NCBI RefSeq assembly: GCF_018882155.1
Contig: NZ_JACVPA010000001.1
Coordinates: 558,001 to 622,000 of the forward strand
Origin: Polynucleobacter nymphae
GTDB lineage: Bacteria; Pseudomonadota; Gammaproteobacteria; Burkholderiales; Burkholderiaceae
Direction: 5' to 3'
Length of the DNA: 64,000 nucleotides
Shown: one piece after another, positions 42,718 to 52,254 of the stretch
Layout: every line of letters starts with the position of its first letter
Numbering within the stretch: position 1 is the stretch's first letter
Made by a program: the position numbers and the translations under genes
The notes under the pieces: model-generated
The model's input: the letters and a program-made list of their open reading frames with translations, nothing else
Told to the model about the DNA's origin: nothing
Databases searched by the model: none

Positions 42718-44804
42718 GTTTCTTTCTTCACCATATCTACCACTCGACAATCGCTACACATCTTGAGCCTATCCATTGCAGCACCTGCAAAGGCGCCATG
42801 AGCGCCCAGCTTGCTCAACATAAGATCCACCATCTTTAAGGTTCCAAAAGGTTTGCCGCAACTAATGCAATTAAAAGCCTGGGTCTCATTTAAGGTTGTT
42901 CTTTGTTTGCGCTGCTCAACGGTCTGTAAGCGAGGATTCAGAGTCAAGGCATGCTCGGGACAAGTCTGAACACAAATGCCACATTGAACACACTGCTTTT
43001 CGATAAAGGAGAGAATCGGCTCATCTGGGTTATCTAAGAGAGCGCCCTCAGGACAGCTACTTACACAAGACATACACAAGGTACAAGCATCTTTGTTAAT
43101 CAGTAGGCCACCCAATAAAGATGAATTAGGAAGGGCGGCACCCGCCTCTGGCAATGGAGTCTTGGCTTGTTTTTGCAAATGTTCTAAGACCGCCTCCAGG
43201 GTTTCGCGTTTCTGGGTAGATAAACCAAAACTGGCGGGGGTGCAAATGGGACTTAGAGCACCACGCTGGCGCAATGCACTCATCGCCTTAGAGACTATTT
43301 GTAAATCATCGGTTGATTGAGCCATGATTAAATGAATTCGCTCGTCAAAGCCGTAAGCCTTCAAGATGGCGTTAGCAAGGCTGGCCTGTTCTTCAAGTGT
43401 TGCCCGATAAGCCGGATCCTCATCACCACTTAATAGTAAGACTACTTCTGCAAAGCCATAAGTGAGAGCGCCAAGCCATAAATCCAAACCAGTAGACGCA
43501 ATATGCTCAATGCCATATGGAATAACAAATGAAGGCAAGCCTTCAAACTGTTTAGGTAGCACATGTGCAGAGCGGCCCAAACCATCAATCATTTGGGTGC
43601 CCACTTTTAAAGTATGCAAGAGTAGACTTGGCGCTGCAGCTTGACTGATTTTTTTAGCCTCTGCAGTAAAGACCGTAGCAATAGTCTTTAACTCTTTGCC
43701 TTGATGGGGAACGCTAGGGTAGTTGTAGCGCATTGCACCCGATGGACAGGCTGTAGAGCATGCTCCACAACCCATACAGAGATTGGGATTAACCTCAACA
43801 CTACCTTGACCATTTTTGAATATAGAGCCAATGGCACCAGTCGAGCAGACATCGATACAAGCATTGCACCCTACTTTGCCGTTACGACCATGCGCACAAA
43901 TTTTTTCGTTATAGACAAAATATTTGGGTTTCTCAAACTCACCCACCATCTCTAACAATTGATTTACCGCCAAGGCCTGATCTAGTGGATCTTTGCCGGG
44001 AGCAAAGTATCCTTGAGGGGTTTGACTCATCCGCATTTTAGAATCAGCACGCAGATCCAAAATCAAATCAAATTCTGCATTACGCTCGCGGTCCTTGCGA
44101 TCAAAAGAGATTGCCCCAATACTTGCGCACGCAGTGACACAATCACGATGTGATTTGCACTTACTCATGTCAATCTGAAATGAGAGATCAATCGCATTCT
44201 CTGGGCAAACTTCAACACAAGCGCCACAACGAGTACACATTTCCGGGTCAATTGGATTTTGCAAATCCCAGTCAACTGTGAACTTGCCAAGATAGCCATC
44301 TAGCTTAGTTACTGCGCCGGTATAGATGGGATAATTACGTGCCAGGGGTAAATCTCCAGGCTCAGTACACAAGACAGATACATCTAAAGAGGCGCCGAGT
44401 TTTTCTGCCCAAGGCAATGCTAAAGATCCCGGACCAATAATGAAGAGTCTGCCTTGGCTTTCATAATTCACAACTGGGACGGGCTCAGCTTCTGGCATAT
44501 CAGCTAAAGCAAGCAAAGCAGCAATTTTTGGTCCTGATGCTTTAGCTTCTTGTGTCCAGCCCGCTACTTCACGAATATTGACAAAACGGAGGGGCGCCAC
44601 CAAAGGCTTTTCTGACTGCTCTGCTAACTCTCTAAATAGAGCGCCCTCTTGGGTACAAGCGACTACTAATGAATCGGATCCATCTAAGGCCTTTAAAAAA
44701 GAGCTGACCTCTTGCCTACACAAGGAGCGATGCACTGGAACGCCAAGGGCCTTTGCATCCAAAGGCATGGTGCCGTTACAGTTACAAACTAGTTTTTGAC
44801 TCAT
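42714..44804 (-). CDS. Large multi-cluster 4Fe-4S protein associated with formate dehydrogenase
   Basis: A 696-residue protein with at least six cysteine clusters: KLVCNCNG at the start, CTRCGACVEVCP, CKSHRDCVTACA, CNACIDVCSTGA, CMGCGACSTACP, CTLCMSCVSSCP, CVQCGICVQTCP, and late CISCGKP and CSDC pairs. No signal peptide or membrane helix, so it is cytoplasmic. It would act as an electron wire or in Fe-S handling for formate dehydrogenase maturation. Similar genes accompany DUF3305/DUF3306 in betaproteobacterial fdh clusters, but the role is not established. It is coupled to the chaperone gene by a four-base overlap. Confidence 0.87.
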   Translation of the reverse strand: MSQKLVCNCNGTMPLDAKALGVPVHRSLCRQEVSSFLKALDGSDSLVVACTQEGALFRELAEQSEKPLVAPLRFVNIREVAGWTQEAKASGPKIAALLALADMPEAEPVPVVNYESQGRLFIIGPGSLALPWAEKLGASLDVSVLCTEPGDLPLARNYPIYTGAVTKLDGYLGKFTVDWDLQNPIDPEMCTRCGACVEVCPENAIDLSFQIDMSKCKSHRDCVTACASIGAISFDRKDRERNAEFDLILDLRADSKMRMSQTPQGYFAPGKDPLDQALAVNQLLEMVGEFEKPKYFVYNEKICAHGRNGKVGCNACIDVCSTGAIGSIFKNGQGSVEVNPNLCMGCGACSTACPSGAMRYNYPSVPHQGKELKTIATVFTAEAKKISQAAAPSLLLHTLKVGTQMIDGLGRSAHVLPKQFEGLPSFVIPYGIEHIASTGLDLWLGALTYGFAEVVLLLSGDEDPAYRATLEEQASLANAILKAYGFDERIHLIMAQSTDDLQIVSKAMSALRQRGALSPICTPASFGLSTQKRETLEAVLEHLQKQAKTPLPEAGAALPNSSLLGGLLINKDACTLCMSCVSSCPEGALLDNPDEPILSFIEKQCVQCGICVQTCPEHALTLNPRLQTVEQRKQRTTLNETQAFNCISCGKPFGTLKMVDLMLSKLGAHGAFAGAAMDRLKMCSDCRVVDMVKKET

Positions 44805-44815
44805 GCACTATCTTC

Positions 44816-45367
44816 TTAGGTTTTTTTCTGGGTGGGCTCTATTGGCACTTCATCCAAGTTAGCAACTTTTGTCTGCGCCGTGGGATCCGTGGATGTTAAA
44901 TCAGTTTCACCCTGAGCCTCTAAAAGGTTCTCACTTGATTGGGATGACACCACTTGCTCCTTCGACTGCTTTTCCCCCTCCACTGGGGCATCATCAGTCT
45001 TGCTGAACAGTCCTAGCATATCACTCTGCACCATTCTTTCAAGCATGCCCGGCGGCAAAGGATCAGGCTTGGAATAGTCATCTATATAGATATCTAAACC
45101 ATCCATCACATTGAAATGGGGATCAGTAAACATCTTTTTGAGCGCGGCCTGCCGAACGGTAGGATCAACATCTGGCTTCATGAAGGAAGAGAAGTCAGGA
45201 TCAAAACGATCGATCTTCTCGACGTCGTCCAATGAGGCTGGTAGCGGAGCCTGAGTTTCTGGTGTGATAGGCGCGGGGGTCTGGGCAGCCTCTTTAGGCT
45301 GCTCTTCTGGATCCTCTAGTTTTCCAGTTTTACGTTTAGACCAGCGACTTAAAAAACCGTCTGCCAT
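44816..45367 (-). CDS. DUF3306 protein of the formate dehydrogenase cluster
   Basis: A 183-residue soluble protein. It begins FLSRWSKRK, has an acidic disordered stretch, then the conserved DUF3306 core FSSFMKPDVDPTVRQAALKK and FNVMDGLDIYIDDYSKPDP, followed by a Ser/Glu-rich tail. Family members occur only with formate dehydrogenase genes and have no known activity. Its ATG overlaps the stop of the DUF3305 gene (ATGA), so these two are translated together. Confidence 0.87.
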   Translation of the reverse strand: MADGFLSRWSKRKTGKLEDPEEQPKEAAQTPAPITPETQAPLPASLDDVEKIDRFDPDFSSFMKPDVDPTVRQAALKKMFTDPHFNVMDGLDIYIDDYSKPDPLPPGMLERMVQSDMLGLFSKTDDAPVEGEKQSKEQVVSSQSSENLLEAQGETDLTSTDPTAQTKVANLDEVPIEPTQKKT

Positions 45368-45906
45368 CAGTCCTCCGCTGGGCGATTTGCCCCCTTAAAT
45401 GATTCAGGACGATGCCGCTTTTTCGGCTCAGGCCGATAATTTTCATTCACATACTCTTGTAACCAAGTGGCATGCTCGTCACTCATAGGCACTGTGTCTA
45501 CCGACTCTCCGCCATCAAGCAAGCGAGCGGCCTCGTTATAGCTCACGCAAATTCGATGTGGCACTGCCATCGTCGTTTCAGATTTTGCAAGCGTAAGAGA
45601 TTGCTCGTCAATGTAACGCTCGATGTCCTCTTCTAATCTCCACATGACAAACCATGCGGGCGTTGTCGCAGAAACATTAAGATAGTAGCCTTCAGCCTCA
45701 TCTGGAAACAGATTTAATTCAAAGCCAGTAAATAGCCAAGATTCTCCATCGGCATCACGCCCCAGAAACTGACCTGAGATCGTATTGCTTGCAAGGCTTT
45801 GAGGATTGAATTGTCCAAAATCAGGCAACACTTCCGCAGGCGCCCATCGATATGAAACCCATGGGTTATCTATATTTTGCTTACGCATTAATACTGCAAA
45901 GCGCAT
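45367..45906 (-). CDS. DUF3305 protein of the formate dehydrogenase cluster
   Basis: A 179-residue soluble protein with the DUF3305 pattern: a first strand MRFAVLMRKQNIDNPWVSYR, then DGESWLFTGFELNLFPDEAEGYYLN and FVMWRLEE, and a basic tail EPKKRHRPESF. It is found with DUF3306 next to fdh genes, with unknown activity, possibly in cofactor or cluster assembly. The ApbC gene is 14 bases upstream on the same strand. Confidence 0.87.
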   Translation of the reverse strand: MRFAVLMRKQNIDNPWVSYRWAPAEVLPDFGQFNPQSLASNTISGQFLGRDADGESWLFTGFELNLFPDEAEGYYLNVSATTPAWFVMWRLEEDIERYIDEQSLTLAKSETTMAVPHRICVSYNEAARLLDGGESVDTVPMSDEHATWLQEYVNENYRPEPKKRHRPESFKGANRPAED

Positions 45907-45920
45907 AAATACTCGAGGCC

Positions 45921-47009
45921 TTAGGTGTTTTGCACAACGATACTAGGAAATTTACTGCTCATATCTTTAGAGAGAGTGGCAACGCGGATCGCAACTTGTC
46001 TAGCAATGTTTTTATAGATTGCGCTAATAGCGCCGTCGGGGTCAGCTACTACAGTGGGGCGCCCTGCATCAGCCTGCTCCCGAATCGATAAATTGAGTGG
46101 TAAGGCACCTAAAAAATCCACGCTATATTCTTTGCACATTTTTTCACCGCCCCCACTACCAAAGATATGCTCTTCATGGCCACACTTTGTGCAAACATAA
46201 GTACTCATGTTTTCAATAATGCCGACAATTGGAACGCCAACCTTCTCGAACATCTTTAAACCCTTGCGTGCGTCTAATAAGGCAATATCTTGCGGAGTAG
46301 TGACGATCACCGCTCCAGTCACGGGAACTTTTTGCGACAAGGTCAGCTGAATATCACCAGTACCTGGCGGCATGTCCACAATTAAGTAATCTAAATCACG
46401 CCAACGGGTTTGGCGTAACAGTTGCTCTAAAGCAGAAGTGACCATCGGACCGCGCCATACCATTGGTGCATCTTCTTCAATCAAAAATCCGATAGAACTT
46501 GCTTGCAAACCATGGCCTTCCATTGGCTCTATCGTATTTTCTTCGATGGATTCTGGTCTACCTGTAATGCCAAGCATCATTGGCTGGCTTGGGCCATAAA
46601 TGTCAGCGTCCAAGATTCCGACTTGCGCACCTTCGGCCGCAAGAGCCAAAGCCAAATTCACGGCAGTCGTTGATTTACCAACCCCACCCTTGCCACTAGC
46701 AATCGCAATAATATTTTTTACGCTAGGCAATAATTTAACGCCGCGCTGAACAGCATGCGCAACAATTTGACTACTGACATTCACGCTCACATTTTTTACG
46801 CCAGGCAATTCGCGCACAGCATTAATGACCAATTTACGAATGGAATCAAATTGGCTTTTGGCTGGGTAACCTAAAACAATATCGAGCGAGACATCGCCAG
46901 CTTCAACACGTAAATTTTTGAGGTTTTTAGCTGTTACAAAGTCAATCTTTGTATTTGGATCAACCAAGCCCTTGAGGGCTCCTTGTACAGCTTCTACAGT
47001 AACTGACAC
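45921..47009 (-). CDS. apbC: Mrp/ApbC-family iron-sulfur cluster carrier ATPase
   Basis: A 362-residue P-loop protein. An N-terminal DUF59-like domain (about residues 1-85) is followed by the deviant Walker A IASGKGGVGKSTTAVNLALA, DADIYGPSQPMMLG, VDMPPGTGDIQLTL and the cluster-binding pair CTKCGHEEHIFG. It carries 4Fe-4S clusters to target enzymes. The start is GTG with AGGAG six bases before it. Its place at the head of the fdh accessory genes suggests it may also serve the many Fe-S proteins there, though apbC is a general housekeeping gene. Confidence 0.93.
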   Translation of the reverse strand: MSVTVEAVQGALKGLVDPNTKIDFVTAKNLKNLRVEAGDVSLDIVLGYPAKSQFDSIRKLVINAVRELPGVKNVSVNVSSQIVAHAVQRGVKLLPSVKNIIAIASGKGGVGKSTTAVNLALALAAEGAQVGILDADIYGPSQPMMLGITGRPESIEENTIEPMEGHGLQASSIGFLIEEDAPMVWRGPMVTSALEQLLRQTRWRDLDYLIVDMPPGTGDIQLTLSQKVPVTGAVIVTTPQDIALLDARKGLKMFEKVGVPIVGIIENMSTYVCTKCGHEEHIFGSGGGEKMCKEYSVDFLGALPLNLSIREQADAGRPTVVADPDGAISAIYKNIARQVAIRVATLSKDMSSKFPSIVVQNT

Positions 47010-47143
47010 TACTTTCTCCTATGCGAAGTAATTCTGAATATGTTTCCAAAATTACTTTTATAAAATTTTAATGAATAGCGCTTAGATTAACCGCACCAGC
47101 GAAAAATTGCTTGAAGGGAGATGAATCGCTCTCGCTTTTGAAT

Positions 47144-48154
47144 TTAGAAAATCAGCAAGCTCAGGTAATAAACAATCATGGACATCAAAGCAGTGGCTGG
47201 AATGGTAAAAATCCAAGCCCAAACGATGTTTCCTGCCACTCCCCAACGCACTGCACTGGCCCTCTGTGTCGAGCCCACACCGACAATAGCCCCAGTAATT
47301 GTATGGGTAGTAGATACAGGAACACCTAAAGCAGTTGCCGCAAACAGAGTAATGGCTCCGCCAGTCTCAGCACAAAAACCACCTACTGGTTTGAGTTTAG
47401 TTATTTTCTGACCCATGGTTTTCACAATACGCCAACCACCAAACATGGTACCCATAGCGATTGCGATGTAACAACAAATAATCGTCCAAGATGGTGGCAT
47501 TTTGGCGCTCGCCTCTGCATAACCAGTAATGATGAGCAAGAGCCAAATGATGCCAATGGTTTTTTGCGCATCATTACCACCGTGACCCAAACTGTATGCA
47601 CCGGCTGAAACCAACTGTAGACGACGGAACCAGCGATCTGTTTTTGCTAAGTTAGCATTTTTGCAAACCCAAGCTACCAACAACATCATCAATGAGCCAA
47701 GCAGAAATCCAATCAGCGGGGCAATGAAAATAAAGGAAATTGTTTTGATAATTCCAGACCATACCAAACTGTCCATCCCAGCCTTAGGTAAAGCCGCACC
47801 CACTAAGCCTCCAATCAGCGCATGTGAAGAGCTTGATGGAATACCGTAATACCAAGTGAGCAAATTCCAGATAATCGCGCCCACTAGAGCACCAAAGATC
47901 ACATGCAAATCCACTGCAGCAGGATGAACAATACCTTTACCTACTGTCGCTGCAACGCTGAGATGAAAAATGAAGATTGCTAAGAAATTGAAGAAGGCAG
48001 CAAATACAACTGCCTGCTGTGGTTTGAGGACACCAGTAGAAACAACCGTTGCGATGGAGTTAGCGGCATCATGAAAACCATTCATGAAATCAAATGCAAG
48101 CGCTAGCACTACCAAGAGGGCTACAACCCAAAAAGCTACTTCTGTCGCTGGCAA
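47144..48154 (-). CDS. pit: Low-affinity inorganic phosphate transporter (PiT family)
   Basis: A 336-residue membrane protein with about ten helices. The duplicated PiT signature is present: ALAFDFMNGFHDAANSIATVV near the start and SLGHGGNDAQKTIGIIWLLL in the second half, as well as VSTTHTITGAIVGVG. It takes up phosphate as a metal complex with protons. The start is TTG with AAGGCG seven bases before it. It follows the DUF47 gene by 11 bases, the usual partner that regulates PiT. Confidence 0.93.
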   Translation of the reverse strand: MPATEVAFWVVALLVVLALAFDFMNGFHDAANSIATVVSTGVLKPQQAVVFAAFFNFLAIFIFHLSVAATVGKGIVHPAAVDLHVIFGALVGAIIWNLLTWYYGIPSSSSHALIGGLVGAALPKAGMDSLVWSGIIKTISFIFIAPLIGFLLGSLMMLLVAWVCKNANLAKTDRWFRRLQLVSAGAYSLGHGGNDAQKTIGIIWLLLIITGYAEASAKMPPSWTIICCYIAIAMGTMFGGWRIVKTMGQKITKLKPVGGFCAETGGAITLFAATALGVPVSTTHTITGAIVGVGSTQRASAVRWGVAGNIVWAWIFTIPATALMSMIVYYLSLLIF

Positions 48155-48165
48155 CTTAATTCGCC

Positions 48166-48813
48166 TTAAGAGTTTTCAAGAACGATGCCTTCAACCAAAT
48201 TGGCAACGTCCTCGCATTTATCAGTCACCTCTTCAAGCAACTCATAGATACGCTGGAGCTTAATTAGCTCACGGACCTCAATTTCTTCGCGGAATAATCG
48301 AGTGATTGCAGTAGACAAGAGGCGGTCAGCGCCAGACTCGAGATGATCGATCTCATCACAAGTCTTGAGGGCTGCTTTAGCGACTTCTGGATCGGAAATA
48401 TCTTTCAAAGTAGCAACCGCATTTTTCATGCTGATACAGCACTGGTTACATAACTGCGCCATTTGCAATATCTCGGGAGTCATTTGCTTGACGTTATAAA
48501 GATGCATTGCTTCAGTACCGTTTTGCAGTAAATCAGCGACGTCATCCATTGTGTTAATGAGCGAGAAGATCTGATCGCGATCGATTGGGGTAATAAAAGT
48601 TCTATGTAAGCGGCGATGAACCTCTTTCACCACATCATCACAAGCATGTTCTGCCTGATCTACTTCTTGCGTATATTTAGTACGGAGAGCTTCGTCGTTA
48701 TAGTGCTCAACGAACTTTAAGAAAGATTGGGAAGCTTCAACAATGCTGCTCGCATGCTCATTGAACAGTACGAAGAAATTACCATCGTGAGGCATTAACT
48801 TACTGAAGAACAT
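48166..48813 (-). CDS. DUF47 (PhoU-like, TIGR00153) protein
   Basis: A 215-residue all-helical protein with the PhoU-like repeats: EVDQAEHACDDVVKEVHRRL and CDEIDHLESGADRLLSTAIT each carry the E(D)xxxD metal-binding pattern, and FITPIDRDQIFSLINTMDDVAD is highly conserved in the family. It is thought to control the PiT transporter encoded 11 bases downstream. No PhoR or Pst genes are near. Confidence 0.93.
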   Translation of the reverse strand: MFFSKLMPHDGNFFVLFNEHASSIVEASQSFLKFVEHYNDEALRTKYTQEVDQAEHACDDVVKEVHRRLHRTFITPIDRDQIFSLINTMDDVADLLQNGTEAMHLYNVKQMTPEILQMAQLCNQCCISMKNAVATLKDISDPEVAKAALKTCDEIDHLESGADRLLSTAITRLFREEIEVRELIKLQRIYELLEEVTDKCEDVANLVEGIVLENS

Positions 48814-48881
48814 AAATCACGATCCTTTAGAAACAAAAACTACGGGGGTTTTTTAGGCTTGCCGACATTCTAAACAAAAGC

Positions 48882-49076
48882 TTAATTAGCAACCGGAAAA
48901 CCAGCATCTGTTATAAGCTGGCTAGCTTTGGCTTGGGATAAGGTGGTTTCTAGGGATACGATCTGAGTATCCAGATCTGCCTGGACTGTTGCACTGGGAT
49001 CTTCTGATTGAATGGCTCTAGTCACAGCTTTAATACAGCCCCCACAGGTCATGCCCGATACTTTTAGACTCAACAT
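48882..49076 (-). CDS. copZ: Heavy-metal-associated domain protein (CopZ-like copper chaperone)
   Basis: A 64-residue ferredoxin-like HMA domain with the metal site GMTCGGCIKAVTRAI. CopZ-type proteins carry Cu(I) to CopA. It is divergent from copA with 51 bases between the start codons, so the two probably share a control region, in which I see no clear CueR-type palindrome. Confidence 0.88.
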   Translation of the reverse strand: MLSLKVSGMTCGGCIKAVTRAIQSEDPSATVQADLDTQIVSLETTLSQAKASQLITDAGFPVAN

Positions 49077-49127
49077 ATCAACCCTTTTGAAGTGACTTTG
49101 TTTGGTATGCAGTAGATTATCTTCTAT

Positions 49128-51401
49128 ATGAGCGCCACAAAAGAGATGAAATCTGAGTTATTTACCCTAGATATTGGTGGAATGACCTGTGCATCGTGTG
49201 TGAGCAGGGTTGAGAAGGCCCTTATCCGCATTCCGGGGGTGGAGGCTGCCAGCGTTAATTTAGCGACTGAACAAGCAAAAGTCCGTCTAAATGCGGATTC
49301 TGAGACCACGATTGATAGCGTTATCGCTTTGGTCCAAAAAACGGGCTATGAAGCCAAGCTCAGCACTCCCCATACAAATACCCAGCTCAATCCTTCGCAC
49401 TCCTTTTGGGGTGCAGATGGCTTGGGAAGAGTCTTATTGGGATTTACGCTTTCCGCACCATTATTTTTACCCATGTTTCTGATGCCATTTGGCCTCCATT
49501 GGACACTCTCTCCAGAATGGCAATTGCTATTAGCAAGCCCAGTGCAATTCTTTTTAGGATGGCGCTTTTACAAAGCAGGTTTTAAATCACTGATGTCTGG
49601 CACTGGGAATATGGACTTGCTAGTCGCACTAGGTACAAGTGCCGCTTACGGCTTAAGTGTGTATCAAATGATGGTTTCACCCCATGAGACGCATGAGCTG
49701 TATTTTGAGGCCTCAGCTGTCATTATTTGTATGGTGCTCTTAGGTAAATGGTTAGAAGCTCGTGCAAAGCAACAAACCAGTGAAGCCATTCGAGCACTAC
49801 AAAAACTTTGGCCAGAGCATGCCAAAGTACTCAACCCAAATATTGCTATTGGGGAAGGCGCTCCATTAGATCAATATCGCGACCTGCCGTTAGAGCAAGT
49901 ATTTCCTAAAGACAGAGTATTGGTATTACCTGGGGAGCGCATTCCTGTCGATGGGCTGATTTTGCTTGGGACTAGCCATGTAGATGAATCCCTTCTTACT
50001 GGAGAAAGCGCCCCGGTTAAAAAATCCATTGATGCAAAAGTCATCGGGGGATCTCTCAACGGTGAAGGTGTTTTGGTGATTGCAGCACAAGCCGTTGGCA
50101 TCGAAAGTGTTCTCTCTCAAATCATTTCTTTAGTAGAAGATGCACAAACTCAAAAAGCCCCGATCCAAAAATTAGTAGATCAAGTGAGTACAGTATTCGT
50201 ACCTAGTGTGATTGTGATTGCCATCATCACTGGATTAGCCAATTGGCTTTATTTGGACTCTGCATCGATCGCAATACTCAGAGCAGTGTCTGTCATGGTG
50301 ATTGCGTGCCCCTGTGCTCTTGGCTTAGCAACGCCTGCGGCCATCATGGCAGGAACTGGAATTGCGGCACGCTTTGGTATTCTCATTAAAGACCCACAGG
50401 TTCTTGAACTTGCACACCGGTTAAATATTGTTGCCTTTGATAAAACTGGGACGCTGACGCTTGGCAAACCGAGACTGCTCAATTTAATTTCATTTACGAG
50501 CTCGGTAAATGAAGATGTCATCCTAGCGAGTGCTGCTGGTTTGCAGTTAGGTAGCGAGCATCCTTTAGCCAAGGCTTTGCTAGATGCAGCCAAGCAAAAA
50601 GAGCTGAGCCCCATCCCGCCCTCTGAGAGTAAAGCCTTACCAGGTATTGGCATTAGCGGTAAGCCTAGCGCTGGGCCATGGATCGGCCAAAATCTCTGCT
50701 TGCAAAGCGTTGCATCGCTGAGCTCTAACATTCATTACGCAGACATCATTCAAAAGGCGCAAGTTTGTTTTGATGCAGGACAAACCGTTTCTGTTTTGAT
50801 GAATGAATCCACAACATCACCGATTGCCATCATTGCTTTTGGTGATGAGCTGAAAAGTAATGCAAAGGCAGCGATCGCCTCTTTGCATCGACTGCACATT
50901 CGGACTGTCATGCTCTCGGGTGACAATACTGCGGCGGCAAATCGAGTAGGCGATCTCATTGGCATTGATGAAGTCTTTGCACAAATCATGCCAAACAATA
51001 AAGCGGACATGATTCGTAAGCTCCAATCGTCTCAAAAGGGTGGGGAACGACAGTGGGTTGCGATGGTAGGTGACGGGGTCAATGATGCCCCTGCTCTCGC
51101 TACAGCAGATGTTGGTATGGCCATGTCTACGGGCACTGATGTTGCAATGCAGGCTGCGGGCATTACCTTGATGCGTGGAGATCCCACTTTGGTTGCAGAT
51201 GCCATTGATATCTCCAAAAAGACTTGGAGAAAAATTCAGCAAAACCTATTTTGGGCTTTTATCTTTAATTCCACCGGAATCCCATTAGCAGCTCTAGGCT
51301 ATCTATCTCCGATGCTGGCAGGAAGCGCCATGGCGCTTTCGAGCTTTTGTGTCTTAAGTAACGCGCTCTTACTAAAACGCTGGCGCCCTTCTCAAAGCTA
51401 A
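49128..51401 (+). CDS. copA: Copper-translocating P-type ATPase CopA
   Basis: A 757-residue P1B-type ATPase that exports Cu(I) from the cytoplasm. One N-terminal HMA domain (GGMTCASCVSRVEKAL) is followed by eight membrane helices. Landmarks: TGESAPV in the actuator domain, the CPC ion site in VIACPCALGLATP, the phosphorylated Asp in FDKTGTLTLG, SEHPLAKAL and VGDGVNDAPALATADVGMAM. The start may be the ATG at 49128 or one six codons later, which has a better-placed AAGAG. It is paired with the divergent CopZ-like gene. Confidence 0.95.
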   Translation: MSATKEMKSELFTLDIGGMTCASCVSRVEKALIRIPGVEAASVNLATEQAKVRLNADSETTIDSVIALVQKTGYEAKLSTPHTNTQLNPSHSFWGADGLGRVLLGFTLSAPLFLPMFLMPFGLHWTLSPEWQLLLASPVQFFLGWRFYKAGFKSLMSGTGNMDLLVALGTSAAYGLSVYQMMVSPHETHELYFEASAVIICMVLLGKWLEARAKQQTSEAIRALQKLWPEHAKVLNPNIAIGEGAPLDQYRDLPLEQVFPKDRVLVLPGERIPVDGLILLGTSHVDESLLTGESAPVKKSIDAKVIGGSLNGEGVLVIAAQAVGIESVLSQIISLVEDAQTQKAPIQKLVDQVSTVFVPSVIVIAIITGLANWLYLDSASIAILRAVSVMVIACPCALGLATPAAIMAGTGIAARFGILIKDPQVLELAHRLNIVAFDKTGTLTLGKPRLLNLISFTSSVNEDVILASAAGLQLGSEHPLAKALLDAAKQKELSPIPPSESKALPGIGISGKPSAGPWIGQNLCLQSVASLSSNIHYADIIQKAQVCFDAGQTVSVLMNESTTSPIAIIAFGDELKSNAKAAIASLHRLHIRTVMLSGDNTAAANRVGDLIGIDEVFAQIMPNNKADMIRKLQSSQKGGERQWVAMVGDGVNDAPALATADVGMAMSTGTDVAMQAAGITLMRGDPTLVADAIDISKKTWRKIQQNLFWAFIFNSTGIPLAALGYLSPMLAGSAMALSSFCVLSNALLLKRWRPSQS

Positions 51402-51408
51402 GTTAACT

Positions 51409-52206
51409 TTATTTTGGATTCTTGCGCACTAGCTCGATATCGCCATAGATAGCACGCGTTTCTGATTTGGTATTGTCAGTATCAGTTAACAAAGCAATCC
51501 CAATCACTTCTCCAGGCGCTTCTCCATATGCCCTCTTGTAATCAGCAGCAAGATCACGTTGATGCTTGTGCCAAGTGCTTAAGTTCTCCCAACCAGAATC
51601 AACCACAATCATCTTGATGCGCGAGGTATGTGCATTACTAATAATCGTATCTACTGGCGATTTTCCAGACCAGATATACATGAGAGTGGCATAAGGCATT
51701 TCTTGACCACTAATGAGATTGGCCATCTCGAAGTTCATCTTCTCTTTTAATGGCAGTTTGGATTTATTACCATCGAACGCCACTAATATTCTGAGGGGTG
51801 CATCGTCGTGATAACGCTCGGCGTTATCAGCTTCAGGAATAGCACTCAAAGCCTTCCACTCCCACTGCAGCCATAAATTATTTGCTGGCCTTGGGCGTAA
51901 CTTCACAGCCAGACCCGAGGCTGATGTTTTTGAATTAGCGCTCAGTACAGTTTTACCTTGGTAATTTTCAAGACGATAAAGCGTATTCTTCTTATAGGGT
52001 GCTATGCGATAGAAATTCCAACCATTAGGCATCCCATTTCGAGCAGTCTCGGCAGAAAACTTGGGGAGCTCTTCCTGCGCTGGCAAATTACTAGGATCAA
52101 AAGCTTGTCCTGACTCATCTTGAACTGACCCGCCGCCAAAACCAGCACAGCCAGCCAAGGCAATCAGCGTAGTGAGAATCAAGGGGTATAAAACATATTT
52201 CAACAT
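51409..52206 (-). CDS. DUF3047 lipoprotein
   Basis: A 265-residue exported protein. From the ATG at 52206 it begins MLKYVLYPLILTTLIALAGC, a lipobox giving a lipid-anchored Cys20. The mature part is a beta-sandwich of the DUF3047 type, with GWNFYRIAPYKKNTLYRL, LWLQWEWKALSAIPEAD and MYIWSGKSPVDTII. DUF3047 is related to carbohydrate-binding folds, but no ligand is known. The longer frame would overlap the divergent glycosyltransferase start, so the shorter one is preferred. Confidence 0.8.
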   Translation of the reverse strand: MLKYVLYPLILTTLIALAGCAGFGGGSVQDESGQAFDPSNLPAQEELPKFSAETARNGMPNGWNFYRIAPYKKNTLYRLENYQGKTVLSANSKTSASGLAVKLRPRPANNLWLQWEWKALSAIPEADNAERYHDDAPLRILVAFDGNKSKLPLKEKMNFEMANLISGQEMPYATLMYIWSGKSPVDTIISNAHTSRIKMIVVDSGWENLSTWHKHQRDLAADYKRAYGEAPGEVIGIALLTDTDNTKSETRAIYGDIELVRKNPK

Positions 52207-52254
52207 ATTGCTAATTGTCCCAAAGAATTGCTCGAGTGAGTCTAAAATCGGCTT

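Noticed and set aside
49077-49127. Search for a CueR-type operator between the copper chaperone and copA
   Set aside because: No ACCTTCC-GGAAGGT-like dyad is visible in these 51 bases, so no regulator site is claimed.
50249-50731. A 160-residue minus-strand frame inside copA
   Set aside because: It is the antisense of the conserved CPC and DKTGT region of copA; the plus frame explains the sequence completely.
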